64,000 nt of DNA from Pseudooceanicola aestuarii (GTDB lineage: Bacteria; Pseudomonadota; Alphaproteobacteria; Rhodobacterales; Rhodobacteraceae): contig NZ_JAAFZC010000001.1 in NCBI RefSeq assembly GCF_010614805.1, forward strand, positions 2,024,001 through 2,088,000, read 5' to 3'. Below are positions 1 through 8,850 of the stretch, piece by piece; the stretch's first letter is position 1; every line of letters begins with the position of its first letter. Under the pieces are notes generated by a model, which was given only the letters and a program-made list of their open reading frames with translations, had not been told where the DNA came from and made no database searches. The position numbers and the translations under genes are program-made.

Positions 1-895
1 GCCCCGCGACATAGGCCCCCATCCCGTCATTGATCCGCCGCCCGGCGAGGATCACCTGCGGGTGGTAGCCCATCGCCTCGGCCTTGTGGGTGAGGTAGTA
101 GGGATCCACGCCGATACAGTGCCCGCCGACGAGGCCCGGGCGGAATGGTAGGAAGTTCCACTTGGTCCCCGCCGCGTCCAGCACCGCCTGGGTGTCGATC
201 CCCATCTTGTTGAATATGATGGCGAGCTCGTTCACCAGCGCGATGTTCAGGTCCCGTTGGGTGTTCTCGATCACCTTGGCGGCTTCGGCTACCTTGATAC
301 TCTCGGCCTTGTAGGTGCCCGCGGTGATGATCTCGGCGTAGAGCGCGTCGACCTTCTCCGCGATCTCGGGGCTGGAGCCTGAGGTCACCTTCTTGATGTT
401 CGGCAGCCGGTGCTCCTTGTCGCCCGGGTTGATCCGCTCTGGGCTGTAGCCGCAGTAGAAGTCCTCGTTGAAGGTGAGGCCCGAGACGCGCTCAAGCACA
501 GGCACGCAGTCCTCTTCGGTCGCGCCGGGGTAGACCGTGCTCTCGTAGATCACGATGTCGCCCTTCTTCAGCACGCTCCCGACGGTTTCGGAGGCCTTGA
601 GGAGCGGCGTCAGATCGGGCCGCTTGTGCGCGTCGATCGGGGTGGGGACGGTGACGATGTAGATCGAGCAGTCGGCGATGTCGGAGGTGCTGGCGGCGAA
701 AGAGAGTTGCGTGGCGGAGGCCAGCTCCTCGGCCGAGGTCTCGCGCGTGCGGTCGTGGCCGTCCTTCAGCTCGGCGATCCGCGCTTGGTTGATGTCGAAT
801 CCCACGGTTGGGCGGATCTTGCCGAACTCCACCGCGAGAGGGAGGCCGACGTAGCCCAAACCAATGATGGCGATCTTGTCTCTTGCCTCACTCAT
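1..895 (-). CDS. Nucleotide sugar dehydrogenase (TviB/WbpA-like), 3' end cut by window edge
   Basis: Partial gene; the C-terminus lies before base 1. The protein starts [20 protein letters not shown], a Rossmann NAD-binding start typical of UDP-glucose/UDP-HexNAc dehydrogenases. Later it shows the catalytic cysteine motif [11 protein letters not shown], the active-site region [10 protein letters not shown] and the central helix stretch [14 protein letters not shown]. The family oxidises C6 of a UDP-sugar to a uronic acid, using two NAD. The wording of the motifs is closest to the UDP-N-acetylhexosamine dehydrogenases TviB/WbpA rather than Ugd, but the substrate cannot be fixed from sequence. 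It is the distal gene of the polysaccharide cluster, four bases behind the epimerase stop. Confidence 0.9.
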   Translation of the reverse strand, partial: MSEARDKIAIIGLGYVGLPLAVEFGKIRPTVGFDINQARIAELKDGHDRTRETSAEELASATQLSFAASTSDIADCSIYIVTVPTPIDAHKRPDLTPLLKASETVGSVLKKGDIVIYESTVYPGATEEDCVPVLERVSGLTFNEDFYCGYSPERINPGDKEHRLPNIKKVTSGSSPEIAEKVDALYAEIITAGTYKAESIKVAEAAKVIENTQRDLNIALVNELAIIFNKMGIDTQAVLDAAGTKWNFLPFRPGLVGGHCIGVDPYYLTHKAEAMGYHPQVILAGRRINDGMGAYVAG

Positions 896-899
896 GCAA

Positions 900-1922
900 T
901 TACTTCCCGTAATACTCCCGAAACCAAGCCACGAACCGCCCGATCCCGTTCTTGAAATCCGTCTGCGGCCGGTAGCCGGTCAATTCCTGCAGCAAGGTCG
1001 CATCGGCCCAGGTGGCCGGCACGTCGCCCATCTGCATCTCCATGTAATTGCGCTGCGCCGTCTTCCCGAGCGCCTCTTCGATGGCATCCACGAAGTCGAG
1101 CAATCGGACCTTGTCGGAATTGCCGATGTTCACCACCCGGAAGGGTGCGGCGGGCGAAAGCGAATCCCAGGCGGGGATATCCTTGCGCGAGACAGGCCGC
1201 TCGGGCACGGCGTCGATCAGCAGGCGGATGCCGCGCACCAGGTCGTCGACATAGGTGAAATCACGATACATGTCGCCATGGTTGTAGATGTCGATCGGGC
1301 GGTCATCGAGGATCGCATCGACGAACTTGTAGAGCGCCAGGTCCGGCCGCCCCCAGGTGCCGTAGACGGTGAAGAAGCGGAACATCGTCGTCGGCAAGTT
1401 CCACAGGTGGGCATAGGAATGGCCCATCGCCTCGTTCGCCTTCTTGGTCGCGGCGTAGATGGTCAGCGGCGTGTCGGCCTTCTCGGTCTCGGTGAAGGGC
1501 ATCTCCTCGTTCGCGCCATAGACCGAGGAGGTGGAGGCCATCAGAAGGTGCTTCACCTCGAGCCGGCGGGCGGCCTCCATGACGTTGAAGGTGCCGATGA
1601 CATTGGCGTCGATGTAGGCGCGCGGGTTCTCGAGGCTGTAGCGCACCCCGGCCTGGGCGGCGAGGTGGACGATGACATCGGGCCGAAACTCGTCGGCCAG
1701 AGCGTCGAAGGTCGCCTGATCCTCCAGCATGCCTTCCTTGGCCGAGAAGTTCTCGTTCTGAAGCAGCATGGCATGGCGGCGCTGCTTGAGGGTGACGTCG
1801 TAGTAGTCGGTCATCCCGTCGTAGCCTTGGACGCGGAAGCCCTCGGCCAGAAGAAGCTTCGCCAGGTGGAAGCCGATGAAGCCGGCGGTGCCGGTGATGA
1901 GGACGCGGGGAGCTTTGGTCAC
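900..1922 (-). CDS. UDP-glucuronate 4-epimerase-like NAD-dependent epimerase
   Basis: A 340-residue extended short-chain dehydrogenase. The nucleotide-binding motif GTAGFIG is at residues 11-17, and the catalytic YxxxK is Y156-AAT-K160 with a TSS motif near residue 131. The N-terminal [17 protein letters not shown] pattern is typical of UDP-glucuronic acid epimerases (LspL/Cap1J type), which convert UDP-glucuronate to UDP-galacturonate for capsule or EPS. It overlaps the upstream formyltransferase by four bases and precedes the sugar dehydrogenase, so one transcript probably makes both enzymes. The epimerase call is firm; the exact sugar is inferred from family resemblance. Confidence 0.88.
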   Translation of the reverse strand: MTKAPRVLITGTAGFIGFHLAKLLLAEGFRVQGYDGMTDYYDVTLKQRRHAMLLQNENFSAKEGMLEDQATFDALADEFRPDVIVHLAAQAGVRYSLENPRAYIDANVIGTFNVMEAARRLEVKHLLMASTSSVYGANEEMPFTETEKADTPLTIYAATKKANEAMGHSYAHLWNLPTTMFRFFTVYGTWGRPDLALYKFVDAILDDRPIDIYNHGDMYRDFTYVDDLVRGIRLLIDAVPERPVSRKDIPAWDSLSPAAPFRVVNIGNSDKVRLLDFVDAIEEALGKTAQRNYMEMQMGDVPATWADATLLQELTGYRPQTDFKNGIGRFVAWFREYYGK

Positions 1923-2683
1923 TTTATACCTTTCAGCCTACCCAGCAGGTATCCTGGCAAGGTTGGATGATACCATTGGCGGCTTTTGTCATTCGGGTTT
2001 ACCGTGGGGCGCAATTCGATACTGCCCGGAAAGTCGTCCAGGATCTCGCGCAGTTTTGGCAGGGCAGTGGCTTGCTGCAACAATGGATAGCTGGCGAAAT
2101 TGTCTTCGACGGAGGGCTTCGTGCGCAGATGGCGCAGGACATCCCCAGTATCCACTCCGCGGTCAACCTGGTGAATGGTCACCCCGAAGTTTTCGGCGTC
2201 GCCGGTCCGCAGCGCCCAATACCCACCATGAACACCGCGGTATTGCGGGGTTATGCCAGCGTGGATGTTGATGACCGGGCAACCGGCCGCTGCAAGGGTC
2301 CGTTCACGGATGATCCGTGTGCCGTTCACGAGCACCACGTCAGGCCGAGCCTGAGACAGGATTTCGGCGACCACCGCGTCATTGATCGTATCGACCTGCG
2401 TTTCCTCGCCCGTGGCTGGCGTCGTGCGAAGATCATGTTCCTCTGCGAGCCGTGACCGCCGGCCGGCGCTTTCTCTGCGCAAGAGCGGCGCGAGCAACGC
2501 CAAGAATGCGAGTTGCCCAACGACAACCGCCGTGCCAAGGCGGCGGCGCCGGTGCTTGAGCATTGCCAGTTTGCTCACCGGCTTCTCGACGATGGTCATC
2601 ACGTCGTTGAAGCCCGCGTCGGCGAGATAGTTCCTGAGGATATCCGTGGACGTGCCCGGGGTAGCCAGGATGCAGATCTTCAT
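1919..2683 (-). CDS. Formyltransferase-family protein (probable sugar N-formyltransferase)
   Basis: A 254-residue protein with the formyltransferase core: N139-I-H141 followed by AGITPQYRG, and the downstream VDTGD motif near residues 177-181. These match the N-H-D catalytic set of methionyl-tRNA and sugar formyltransferases, which use 10-formyltetrahydrofolate. The first 100 residues differ from tRNA formyltransferases: there is a basic, then hydrophobic stretch ([10 protein letters not shown] followed by [16 protein letters not shown]) that could touch the membrane. Translational overlaps of four bases with genes on both sides, in a polysaccharide operon, suggest that it formylates an amino sugar. 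That substrate is inference. Confidence 0.75.
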   Translation of the reverse strand: MKICILATPGTSTDILRNYLADAGFNDVMTIVEKPVSKLAMLKHRRRRLGTAVVVGQLAFLALLAPLLRRESAGRRSRLAEEHDLRTTPATGEETQVDTINDAVVAEILSQARPDVVLVNGTRIIRERTLAAAGCPVINIHAGITPQYRGVHGGYWALRTGDAENFGVTIHQVDRGVDTGDVLRHLRTKPSVEDNFASYPLLQQATALPKLREILDDFPGSIELRPTVNPNDKSRQWYHPTLPGYLLGRLKGIK

Positions 2684-3636
2684 GAGAGCGCGCCCATGGT
2701 TCGGGATTGCATCCCATGCTCATCGCGAAGGGCCCGGTAGTGTGTAAGAACGGTTTCCAGCACGCTCATGTTCGCTTCGGGGTCTCGTCCGAAATTATGC
2801 GGATGCCACCAAAGGTGGAAGCTCTGTCCGGCTCGGGCGGCCTGCGTCATTCCCCTGCAGACGGTTCCGACATGCAAGGGGTGAAGCCGCGCCAGGCGGC
2901 CAACGCAGGGGCGCAGAAAACGGCTGGCGCGATCCTCCGCCGGCAAGTTCAGAGGGTCCGGGCCGAACACATGGCTGCCAAGCGCGCCTGTGTGTGCGTC
3001 CAGCAATCTGACCGCTCTGCGTAGCGGGGTCTGCTGCTTGCTATTGGCCGATCTGTAAGCCCAACCTGCGGGGTTGCCGCGATAGACCTCAATCCCTCTG
3101 TCTTGGCAAACTTTCAGGTTCTCGGGCCCGAACTGGTTCCGGGGAAAAACGATGGATTTCAGCGTCACGCCACGGCGACGGGCGATATCTTGCGCCGCAC
3201 GTAGATCGGCATCGAATGCTGCAGCAGTGGCCCCGGTCTCCAGACAGTAGAAGTGCGAGAAGGTGTGCGTGCCTATCTCTTGCCCGGGGGTCTCCTGAAT
3301 GCGTTCAATGATGGATGCGGCGAAATAATAGGGGTCGCGCCGCTCGTCTTCACCCACCTCATCGAGATAGGTATAGTTGGACAATTTCGGATCGTCATAG
3401 GCTGGTCGTTCCTCCGGCAGAACCGACAGGAGCTCTTCCTTGCTCTCGCAGAACAGGAAGCCGACCGTCGCCCATGTCGCCTGAATTTCGAACTGGGCGA
3501 ACAGGTCCAGAATGGCCGGGATGGCCTCTCTCGCCCCGAGAACGTTTCCGCCGTAGGAGGCCTTGTCCGAATGGTCCCGCACACCCCAGAGCAACTCGAA
3601 GTCGAGCGAGATTGCAAACTGCCCGGGCCCGGTCAT
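2680..3636 (-). CDS. Polysaccharide deacetylase family protein
   Basis: A 318-residue protein of the NodB-homology fold. Near the N-terminus it has SLDFELLWG (D12, E14), in place of the usual catalytic DD pair, and EIGTHTFSH (H124-TFS-H128) is the metal-binding histidine motif of carbohydrate esterase family 4. Further on are FPRNQFG and a late SFHLWWHPHN motif. Members remove acetyl groups from amino sugars. The gene overlaps the formyltransferase by four bases, and a deacetylase making a free amine for the formyltransferase is an attractive but unproven sequence of steps. No signal peptide is evident, so it probably acts in the cytoplasm. Confidence 0.82.
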   Translation of the reverse strand: MTGPGQFAISLDFELLWGVRDHSDKASYGGNVLGAREAIPAILDLFAQFEIQATWATVGFLFCESKEELLSVLPEERPAYDDPKLSNYTYLDEVGEDERRDPYYFAASIIERIQETPGQEIGTHTFSHFYCLETGATAAAFDADLRAAQDIARRRGVTLKSIVFPRNQFGPENLKVCQDRGIEVYRGNPAGWAYRSANSKQQTPLRRAVRLLDAHTGALGSHVFGPDPLNLPAEDRASRFLRPCVGRLARLHPLHVGTVCRGMTQAARAGQSFHLWWHPHNFGRDPEANMSVLETVLTHYRALRDEHGMQSRTMGALS

Positions 3637-3983
3637 GCCGACTTCCCCTCGTCGATCTCGCTTTGCAACGCCTCGATCTCTGCCCGCAGCGCCTCGTATT
3701 CCGCCCGTTTCCGCGCCAGGAACCGCCGGGTGAGGGCGGCCTTGGTGGCGATGCCGCGGGGCGTCAGGATATAGGCGTAGCGGCGCTTGTCTGGGTTGGC
3801 CGAGAAGTTGCCGAGCTTGACCATGCCCTTGTCGACCAGCGCCTTGAGCTGAAAGTTCACGCTGCCGAGGCTGACGCCGACCGCGCGCGCGAGGTCGCGC
3901 TGGCTCATCTCGGGGCTGTCGTCGAGCAGGCGGAGGAGGCGGAACCGCATGTCTTCCTGCGTGGCATCACGGCGATCTGTCAT
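3633..3983 (-). CDS. MarR family EPS-associated transcriptional regulator
   Basis: A 116-residue winged helix-turn-helix protein: MSQRDLARAVGVSLGSVNFQLKAL is the HTH region and PDKRRYAYILTPRGI forms the wing, followed by a C-terminal helix rich in E/R/A that could dimerise. Length and wording match the MarR-like regulators found beside EPS gene clusters. The ATG at 3983 was chosen because family similarity begins there; an open frame extends upstream to 4148. It overlaps the deacetylase by four bases, so regulator and enzymes are probably one transcript under autoregulation. A perfect inverted repeat about 100 bases upstream is a candidate operator. Confidence 0.85.
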   Translation of the reverse strand: MTDRRDATQEDMRFRLLRLLDDSPEMSQRDLARAVGVSLGSVNFQLKALVDKGMVKLGNFSANPDKRRYAYILTPRGIATKAALTRRFLARKRAEYEALRAEIEALQSEIDEGKSA

Positions 3984-4086
3984 GGATGCGTCATCATAAC
4001 AGGGCAGGGAACGGCTACCGCACAAGAGCTGGCCGAGCCATCTCCTGCGGAGTGCGATTTCGAGGTAAGACTGGTCAGGGTCATAT

Positions 4087-4102
4087 CGTTCAGGAATGAA
4101 CG
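4087..4102. promoter_or_regulatory. Candidate MarR operator (perfect inverted repeat)
   Basis: The sequence CGTTCA-GGAA-TGAACG is a perfect 6+6 inverted repeat in the 210-base gap upstream of the MarR-type regulator. It lies in an AT-richer patch (ATAT before, TTATAT after). MarR proteins bind palindromes of this size, so autoregulation is plausible; no binding data are implied. Confidence 0.45.
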
Positions 4103-4193
4103 TTATATGCTGCGGCGCCACATAGCAAGTGGATCGGATTGAATTCAACTTATGCAGGATTCTGGGGCCAGTCAGCCCGGGCTTCGGAGCCAG

Positions 4194-4976
4194 CTACCGG
4201 CCCGTCATCCGGTAGGCGATCTGCCCTATACGCTCTCGGACAGCGATGGCGAGCACATCGAGGTTGCGCGTCAGGTTCCAGCCGATGCGATCGCCGAAGC
4301 GGGCAGTGCGATAGTCGACCGGCCAGGCGACGAGGCCCGTCCAGCCGGCCTGCTCGAAGCTGCGCATGGCGCGCGGCATATGGAAGGCGCTGGTGACGAG
4401 CAGCCAGGTCTTGCCAGAGGCGGGGGCGGCAAGGGCGAAGCCGAGACGGGCGTTCTCGGCGGTGTTGCGGGATCGTCCTTCAAAGATCATGCGCTCGGCC
4501 GCGAGGCCCTGGCGCAAGAAGAATCGCTCGGCCATCGCGGCCTCGGTGATTTCGGCGCCGGCGGCATCGCGCAGCGCGCCGCTGCCGCCGGCAAAGAGAA
4601 GGCGGGCCTCGGGGAATTCCCGTGCGAGCGCCAGGGTCGCCGTGTAGCGTTCGCCGCCCTCGTTGAGCTGCATCTGGCCCCAGAAGGCGCTGGCCCGCGC
4701 ATCCTCGCCGCCGCCGAGCAGGATGATGCCTTCCACATCATCGAGCCGTGGCTCTGCTGCATAGCGCGTCTCGATCGGGCGCAGCATGAAATCCCCGAGT
4801 GGCAGGATCGCGAGCAGCACGAGGCTGACGAAGGCGAGCCCGGAGACTCCGAGTGCCAATCGGCGCCGGTGCGTGACCAGAGCCAGCAGGATGACCGCAA
4901 GGGCGATCACGACCCAGGTGTCGGCTCGCAGGAGGGTTCCGACCAGTTTCGACAGGATGAAGAAGGCGGTGTCCAT
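4194..4976 (-). CDS. YdcF family (DUF218) membrane protein
   Basis: A 260-residue protein with two predicted N-terminal membrane segments (around residues 19-35 and 43-62), then the DUF218 domain: GIILLGGGEDARAS, LLFAGGSGALRD, the conserved GRSRNTAENA and a final SAFHMPRAM motif. DUF218/YdcF/SanA proteins are linked to envelope integrity and ElyC-type polysaccharide or peptidoglycan lipid-carrier metabolism, but their reaction is unknown. Its ATG overlaps the stop of the GT4 glycosyltransferase by one base, so the two are probably co-translated in envelope glycan synthesis. Confidence 0.85.
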   Translation of the reverse strand: MDTAFFILSKLVGTLLRADTWVVIALAVILLALVTHRRRLALGVSGLAFVSLVLLAILPLGDFMLRPIETRYAAEPRLDDVEGIILLGGGEDARASAFWGQMQLNEGGERYTATLALAREFPEARLLFAGGSGALRDAAGAEITEAAMAERFFLRQGLAAERMIFEGRSRNTAENARLGFALAAPASGKTWLLVTSAFHMPRAMRSFEQAGWTGLVAWPVDYRTARFGDRIGWNLTRNLDVLAIAVRERIGQIAYRMTGR

Positions 4977-6124
4977 CAGAACCCGCGTCCGGTCATCTCC
5001 GAGGTGGCGCGCTCGTAGGCGGCGACGATCAGCGCCTCGTCATATTGGGCGACCATCTTGGCGCGACCGGCAAGGCCCATCTCGCGCTGCGCGCTCGCCT
5101 CCATCGACAGGAACCGCCGACAGGCTTCCGCGAGGCTCGCGCCGCTGCGCACCTCGCAGAGGAACCCGTTCGCGTCGTGGTCCACCACCGCCGTGCAGCC
5201 GGGCACGTCGGTGGCGATCAGAGGTCGCGCCATGGCCGCCGCCTCGATCAGCGTGCGCGGCGCGCCCTCGCGGTAGGAGGGCAGCACGATGCAGTGGGCC
5301 TCGGCTATGTGGGGGCGAACGTCCGGCGCGGTGCCGAGGTAGTCGATGATCCCCTCGGCCTCCCATTCCGCTACCTCCTCGCGGGAGATGGCGGTGCGGT
5401 TCTCGGAATCCGGTGCGCCGAGGATCTGGAAACGAGCGTTTGCCCCCTCGGCCTTCAGCGTCCGTGCGGCCTCGACGTATTCCCGAGCGCCCTTGTCGCG
5501 CAGCAGGCGCGCAATCATCAAGAAGCGGGTCTCCTTGCCCTCGGGGTAGGGCGCCCTGGCGAAATGCTCCAGATCGATCCCGGACCCGGGCAGAACCTCC
5601 GCCTGGTCTTCGCGCACCAGCCGGCGGGAGAGGAACAGCCTCCGGTCATCCTCGTTCTGAAAGAAGACTTTGGGCAGAGGCCGGAACGCGTGGCGATAGA
5701 GAGTCTCGGCCACCCGCTGGAGCGCCCCGCCAGAGAGGAAGGCCGTGCCCAGCCCGGTGACATTCGGCAGAAAGGGCACCCCGCATCGCCGCGCGGCCAT
5801 GGCGCCGAAAAGGTTGTTCTTGATCGTGTAACTGAACACGATGTCTGGCCGCTCCTGCCGGAAGGCGCGCAGAAAGGCGCGGCGCAGGCGCAGCCCTTCC
5901 AGCGGGTTGAGCCCCTTGGCCGACATCTCCAACGGCAGGACCCGGCAGCCCATCTCTTTCAGCATTTCCACGCTGTCATCGGGCGGCGCAAGAACGGTAA
6001 CGCGGTGGCCCTTCGACAAAAGCGCTTTCAGAACGGGCTGGCGGAAGTTCCAGACGTTCCAGGCGGCATTCACGGTCAGCATCACGTTGAGAGGCTGTGC
6101 TTCGGCGCTCGATTGCGGTGCCAT
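4976..6124 (-). CDS. Glycosyltransferase family 4
   Basis: A 382-residue GT-B enzyme. The N-terminal half has the acceptor-side pattern SKGHRVTVLAP ... SYTIKNNLFGAMAARRCGVP, seen in capsule/EPS GT4 enzymes of the PglA/WbpY kind. The C-terminal half has the donor-binding EX7E motif within PSYREGAPRTLIEAAAMARP. Such enzymes add a sugar from a nucleotide-sugar donor to an undecaprenyl-linked acceptor at the inner membrane face. The ATG at 6124 was preferred: the frame stays open to 6280, but the extra 52 residues are low-complexity and precede the conserved start LNVMLTVNAAWNVWNFR. Donor and linkage are unknown. Confidence 0.85.
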   Translation of the reverse strand: MAPQSSAEAQPLNVMLTVNAAWNVWNFRQPVLKALLSKGHRVTVLAPPDDSVEMLKEMGCRVLPLEMSAKGLNPLEGLRLRRAFLRAFRQERPDIVFSYTIKNNLFGAMAARRCGVPFLPNVTGLGTAFLSGGALQRVAETLYRHAFRPLPKVFFQNEDDRRLFLSRRLVREDQAEVLPGSGIDLEHFARAPYPEGKETRFLMIARLLRDKGAREYVEAARTLKAEGANARFQILGAPDSENRTAISREEVAEWEAEGIIDYLGTAPDVRPHIAEAHCIVLPSYREGAPRTLIEAAAMARPLIATDVPGCTAVVDHDANGFLCEVRSGASLAEACRRFLSMEASAQREMGLAGRAKMVAQYDEALIVAAYERATSEMTGRGF

Positions 6125-6263
6125 GGAAACTCGCGCTGATTGGTCTTCTGGTGGTCGCCTGCCAAGTCCTATTGGCGATCCCGCCGCGAGGCCAGATATA
6201 TTTTCCGCCCGCGCGGGGCGCCTCCCACTTCCTCGAAACACACTCATTCGAGGAGACCACCCC

Positions 6264-6617
6264 TTGCCGAAAGACATCAATACCGCGCCGCCCGCCGATC
6301 CCGGTCGTCGCTTTCTGGACCATTCGCTGAGGAAGCTGCGCCGCGAGGGCTATCGCAGTGCTGCGGCGCCCTCGCCCGGCCGGCGGCCGTGGAATGCGGT
6401 GTCCGAGATGGAGAGGCTGGAGGTTCGCCCCCAAGGCGATGGCTGGATTGCCGAGCTTGGATTCAAGACGCGCTGGGGCAGGGCAGGGGTGTTTCTGCGG
6501 GTGCCGGCCCGGGGATGCTTCCCGAGCCGGCGGCAGGCGGAGGTGGAGGCGCGCAATGCCCTGCGCCGGCTGATGCGCCGCAGGGACGGCCCAGACCTCA
6601 CGCCCCCTTGCCGTTGA
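6264..6617 (+). CDS. Hypothetical protein, TTG start
   Basis: A 117-residue basic protein of unknown function, proposed from a strong ribosome-binding site (AGGAG at 6251-6255) placed eight bases before a TTG codon; no ATG fits. The protein begins with LPKDINTAPPADPGRR (Leu read as Met) and ends DGPDLTPPCR; its middle, EVRPQGDGWIAELGFKTRWG, looks like a small beta-rich fold and the end is Arg-rich. It is the first plus-strand gene after the polysaccharide cluster, divergent from the glycosyltransferase and overlapping the MobC-like gene tail-to-tail by 20 bases, so it probably belongs to the mobile element. No family is recognised. Confidence 0.55.
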   Translation: MPKDINTAPPADPGRRFLDHSLRKLRREGYRSAAAPSPGRRPWNAVSEMERLEVRPQGDGWIAELGFKTRWGRAGVFLRVPARGCFPSRRQAEVEARNALRRLMRRRDGPDLTPPCR

Positions 6618-6954
6618 AGGGCAGACTCCCGGTGTCCGGTGCCCTGTCCTCGGGCGGGGTCGCCCTGGCGGCCGCCGCCTCGGCAAGATCCTGCAGCACC
6701 TCGCGCAACGGGAAGGCCTCGCGCTCGCGCGGCTTCAGCCGGCCGTGCACGAGGCCCGCGATCCGTTTGCGCTCGTTCGGGGGCAGGGTGGTCAGCCAGT
6801 CGAGAAAGGCATAGCCGAACAGGATCTTCCTGCGGGTGTCGCGCTTGCGGTGCTGTGCGGCGGCTCGCGCCTTCGCGTCGGCCAGTTTTGCGCGTTCCCG
6901 CGCGATCTTCTCTTCCAGCGCAGCGATCTGTTTTTCCACGGGTGTCATCGTCAT
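6598..6954 (-). CDS. MobC/TraD-like mobilization accessory protein
   Basis: A 118-residue protein starting with a charged coiled coil (VEKQIAALEEKIARERAKLADAKARAAAQHRKRDTRRKI in outline, residues 6-44) followed by a short hydrophobic helix (LFGYAFLDWLTTLPP) and a basic tail. This layout matches the small TraD/MobC accessory proteins that sit divergent to MobQ-type relaxases in alphaproteobacterial plasmids and help the relaxase at oriT. It is divergent from the relaxase across a 215-base gap that holds the oriT candidate. Function is inferred from layout and context. Confidence 0.65.
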   Translation of the reverse strand: MTMTPVEKQIAALEEKIARERAKLADAKARAAAQHRKRDTRRKILFGYAFLDWLTTLPPNERKRIAGLVHGRLKPREREAFPLREVLQDLAEAAAARATPPEDRAPDTGSLPFNGKGA

Positions 6955-7075
6955 TTCCTTTCGGTTCGTGTCGCCGAAGGGGAAATGCGGCCCCGGGGCC
7001 CGTGCCGCTCCCAGGACGTTTCCTGCGTGCCCGATGGCGGCAAAAAGCGCCCCGACCGAGCCTGAAAAAAAGGCG

Positions 7076-7108
7076 AAGGGCGCGGTTACGCAACTCCGGT
7101 GGAGTTGC
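7076..7108. other. Candidate origin of transfer (oriT)
   Basis: Between the divergent mobilization genes is a perfect inverted repeat GCAACTCC-GGT-GGAGTTGC (7090-7108), and directly beside it, read on the minus strand, GTAACCGCGCCCTT. The GCGCCCT core next to a hairpin is the nick-region pattern of the RSF1010/R1162 and Ti-plasmid (MobQ) families. The site is where such an origin is expected, immediately upstream of the relaxase. The precise nick base is not claimed. Confidence 0.65.
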
Positions 7109-7169
7109 CGCGCGCCTGCGGCGGGCTTTCTTCCGAGCGGGGCCGGGCAGGGGGCGCCACCTCCTCGGC

Positions 7170-8402
7170 ATGAGACACAAAGCCTCCCGCCTCGAGATCA
7201 AGATCCGCAACCGCGCCAACACGCCCTCCATCGTCGCGGCCGCCGCTTATTGTGCGGGCGGGCGCTACCGCTGCGACCGCACGGGGCAGGTAAAAAACTA
7301 TTCCCGTCGCCGCGATGTCGTCTCGGTCGAATCCATCAAGATGCCCCATGACCCGGAGCGGATCTGGAACCTCGCCAGCGCGGCGGAGAAACACCCCCGC
7401 GCCCGGCTCGCCCGTGAAATATTGGTGTCGCTGCCGCACGAGCTACCGCTCGAGACGCAGCGCGTTCTGGTGCGCGGGTTCTGCCTGTGGCTGCACGACC
7501 GCTACGGGATTTCGTCCATGGCGGCGATCCATCACCCGCTTGCCCATGGCGTCGATAACGAGGTCGTCGCCGACATGATCCCGCAGGTCGAAGGGCGGAA
7601 AAAGACAGCCAAGCCGCGCAAGGACGAGCGGGGGAACGCGCTCAATCACCACGTGCACATCCTCTGCCCCACGAGGTCTTGGGACGAGGAAACACAGAGC
7701 TTCGGCGAGAAAATCCGCGACCTCGACGACGTGAAAACCGGCCCCGGATGCGTCCGCCAGATCCGCGAGGAATGGCAGCGGCGCGTCAACCGGCATCTGG
7801 AAAAGGTGGGCGTGGGGCCCCGCGTCGACCTGCGCAGCTACGAGGCAGCGGCGGCCGCCGGCGACGCGCCCGAGGGGCTGACCCCGCAGCCCAAGCTCGG
7901 GCCCCGTAATGCCGCGCGCGGCCGGCGGCGAGAGCAGGAGACGGGGCGCGATGACAGCTTTCTGGGGCAGGCCCGCGCGAAGACCCGCGCCGCGAACGAG
8001 AAACTTTGGCAGAGCTGGCTGATCCTGCGGGATGCCGAACGCGAGAAGGCGCGGCTGGAGACATCCCAACGGATCGCCGCCGAAACCGAGGCGGCGCGCC
8101 GTGCGGAGGCCGCCAAGGCCGAGGCGAAAATCGACACCGCCGAAACCGCCGCCGCCCGCGCCGCGGCCATCGAGGCCGCCCCCCACCTCGACGCGCTCGA
8201 TCCGCAGCAGGCCGCGATCGCTTGGGCCGAAGGCAAGGTCAAAGCCGAGATCGACCCGGATAGCGACCGGATCCTCGACCCCGAAACGGAAACGGCGGCC
8301 ACCCCGGAAACAGGGCAGCCGCCGAAATTCGTGATGAGCAAGAGGGAGAAGAAACGCGCCCGCCCGCCGCGCCAGAGGCAGAGGGTGAGGGGCGGCGGGT
8401 GA
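7170..8402 (+). CDS. MobA/MobL family relaxase (MobQ type)
   Basis: A 410-residue protein whose first 200 residues form the MobA/MobL relaxase domain: RLEIKIRNRANTPSIVAAAAY with the candidate catalytic tyrosine Y27 (or Y33), a HH pair at 121-122, and the metal-binding 3-His motif N-H160-H161-V-H163-ILCPTR. The rest is an alanine- and charge-rich helical tail (residues about 260-370) without the primase or helicase domain found in larger relaxases. The enzyme would nick oriT and carry the strand to a recipient using a helper secretion system. The ATG at 7170 begins right at the family start; upstream in-frame sequence is non-conserved. Confidence 0.9.
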   Translation: MRHKASRLEIKIRNRANTPSIVAAAAYCAGGRYRCDRTGQVKNYSRRRDVVSVESIKMPHDPERIWNLASAAEKHPRARLAREILVSLPHELPLETQRVLVRGFCLWLHDRYGISSMAAIHHPLAHGVDNEVVADMIPQVEGRKKTAKPRKDERGNALNHHVHILCPTRSWDEETQSFGEKIRDLDDVKTGPGCVRQIREEWQRRVNRHLEKVGVGPRVDLRSYEAAAAAGDAPEGLTPQPKLGPRNAARGRRREQETGRDDSFLGQARAKTRAANEKLWQSWLILRDAEREKARLETSQRIAAETEAARRAEAAKAEAKIDTAETAAARAAAIEAAPHLDALDPQQAAIAWAEGKVKAEIDPDSDRILDPETETAATPETGQPPKFVMSKREKKRARPPRQRQRVRGGG

Positions 8403-8437
8403 GAGCGCGATGGCGTGATGCCAACCCGGGAAGCCGC

Positions 8438-8761
8438 TCAGTCGTCGAACCGACGATGCGCCTCGTCAACTTCCCGCTCTCTTTGCATTCGCTTACGGCG
8501 GTCGTCGGGAAACTCGCCGAAGAGCACGAAATCCTCGAACAGCCAGATCGAGTTGAAGTCGTACTCGGGGTTCCCTTCGGAGTAGTCGTTCAGCTCCCGC
8601 GCGAGCCTCTTGTATTGCGCCCGGTCGAGGTCGCGGCGCGCGACCACCTTGAAGTTGTCCACCAGGAATGCGCGGTAGGAATCGCGGCCCAGCATGGTGA
8701 CATGGCCGGTCAGGAAGGACCGGCCGATGCCGTATTGCAGATCGAGAACTTTCTTTGCCAT
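8438..8761 (-). CDS. Hypothetical protein of the mobilizable element
   Basis: A 107-residue protein beginning MAKKVLDLQYGIGRSFL and ending with an acidic-basic tail. Aromatic and acidic residues are frequent (YSEGNPEYDFNSIWLFEDFVLFGEF), suggesting a compact acidic domain. No family is recognised. The ATG at 8761 is chosen because a purine-rich site (GAAAGGC) lies upstream and the longer open frame reads low-complexity Pro/Arg. It is convergent with the relaxase and the first of three minus-strand accessory genes lying between relaxase and primase. Confidence 0.6.
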   Translation of the reverse strand: MAKKVLDLQYGIGRSFLTGHVTMLGRDSYRAFLVDNFKVVARRDLDRAQYKRLARELNDYSEGNPEYDFNSIWLFEDFVLFGEFPDDRRKRMQREREVDEAHRRFDD

Positions 8762-8850
8762 GTCGAATGCCTTTCGTTTGGCGTGGATGTCGCGCCGGGA
8801 TTGGCGCTGCCGCCTGCGCGGCGGATGAATTGTCGGGGTGCCGGCCCCGG

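Noticed and set aside
1..6263. tRNA-Cys repeat marking the left end of the mobilizable element
   Set aside because: No stretch resembling the tRNA-Cys 3' end (for example GGTTCGATTCCGGTACTCGCC-type sequence on either strand) could be found by eye.
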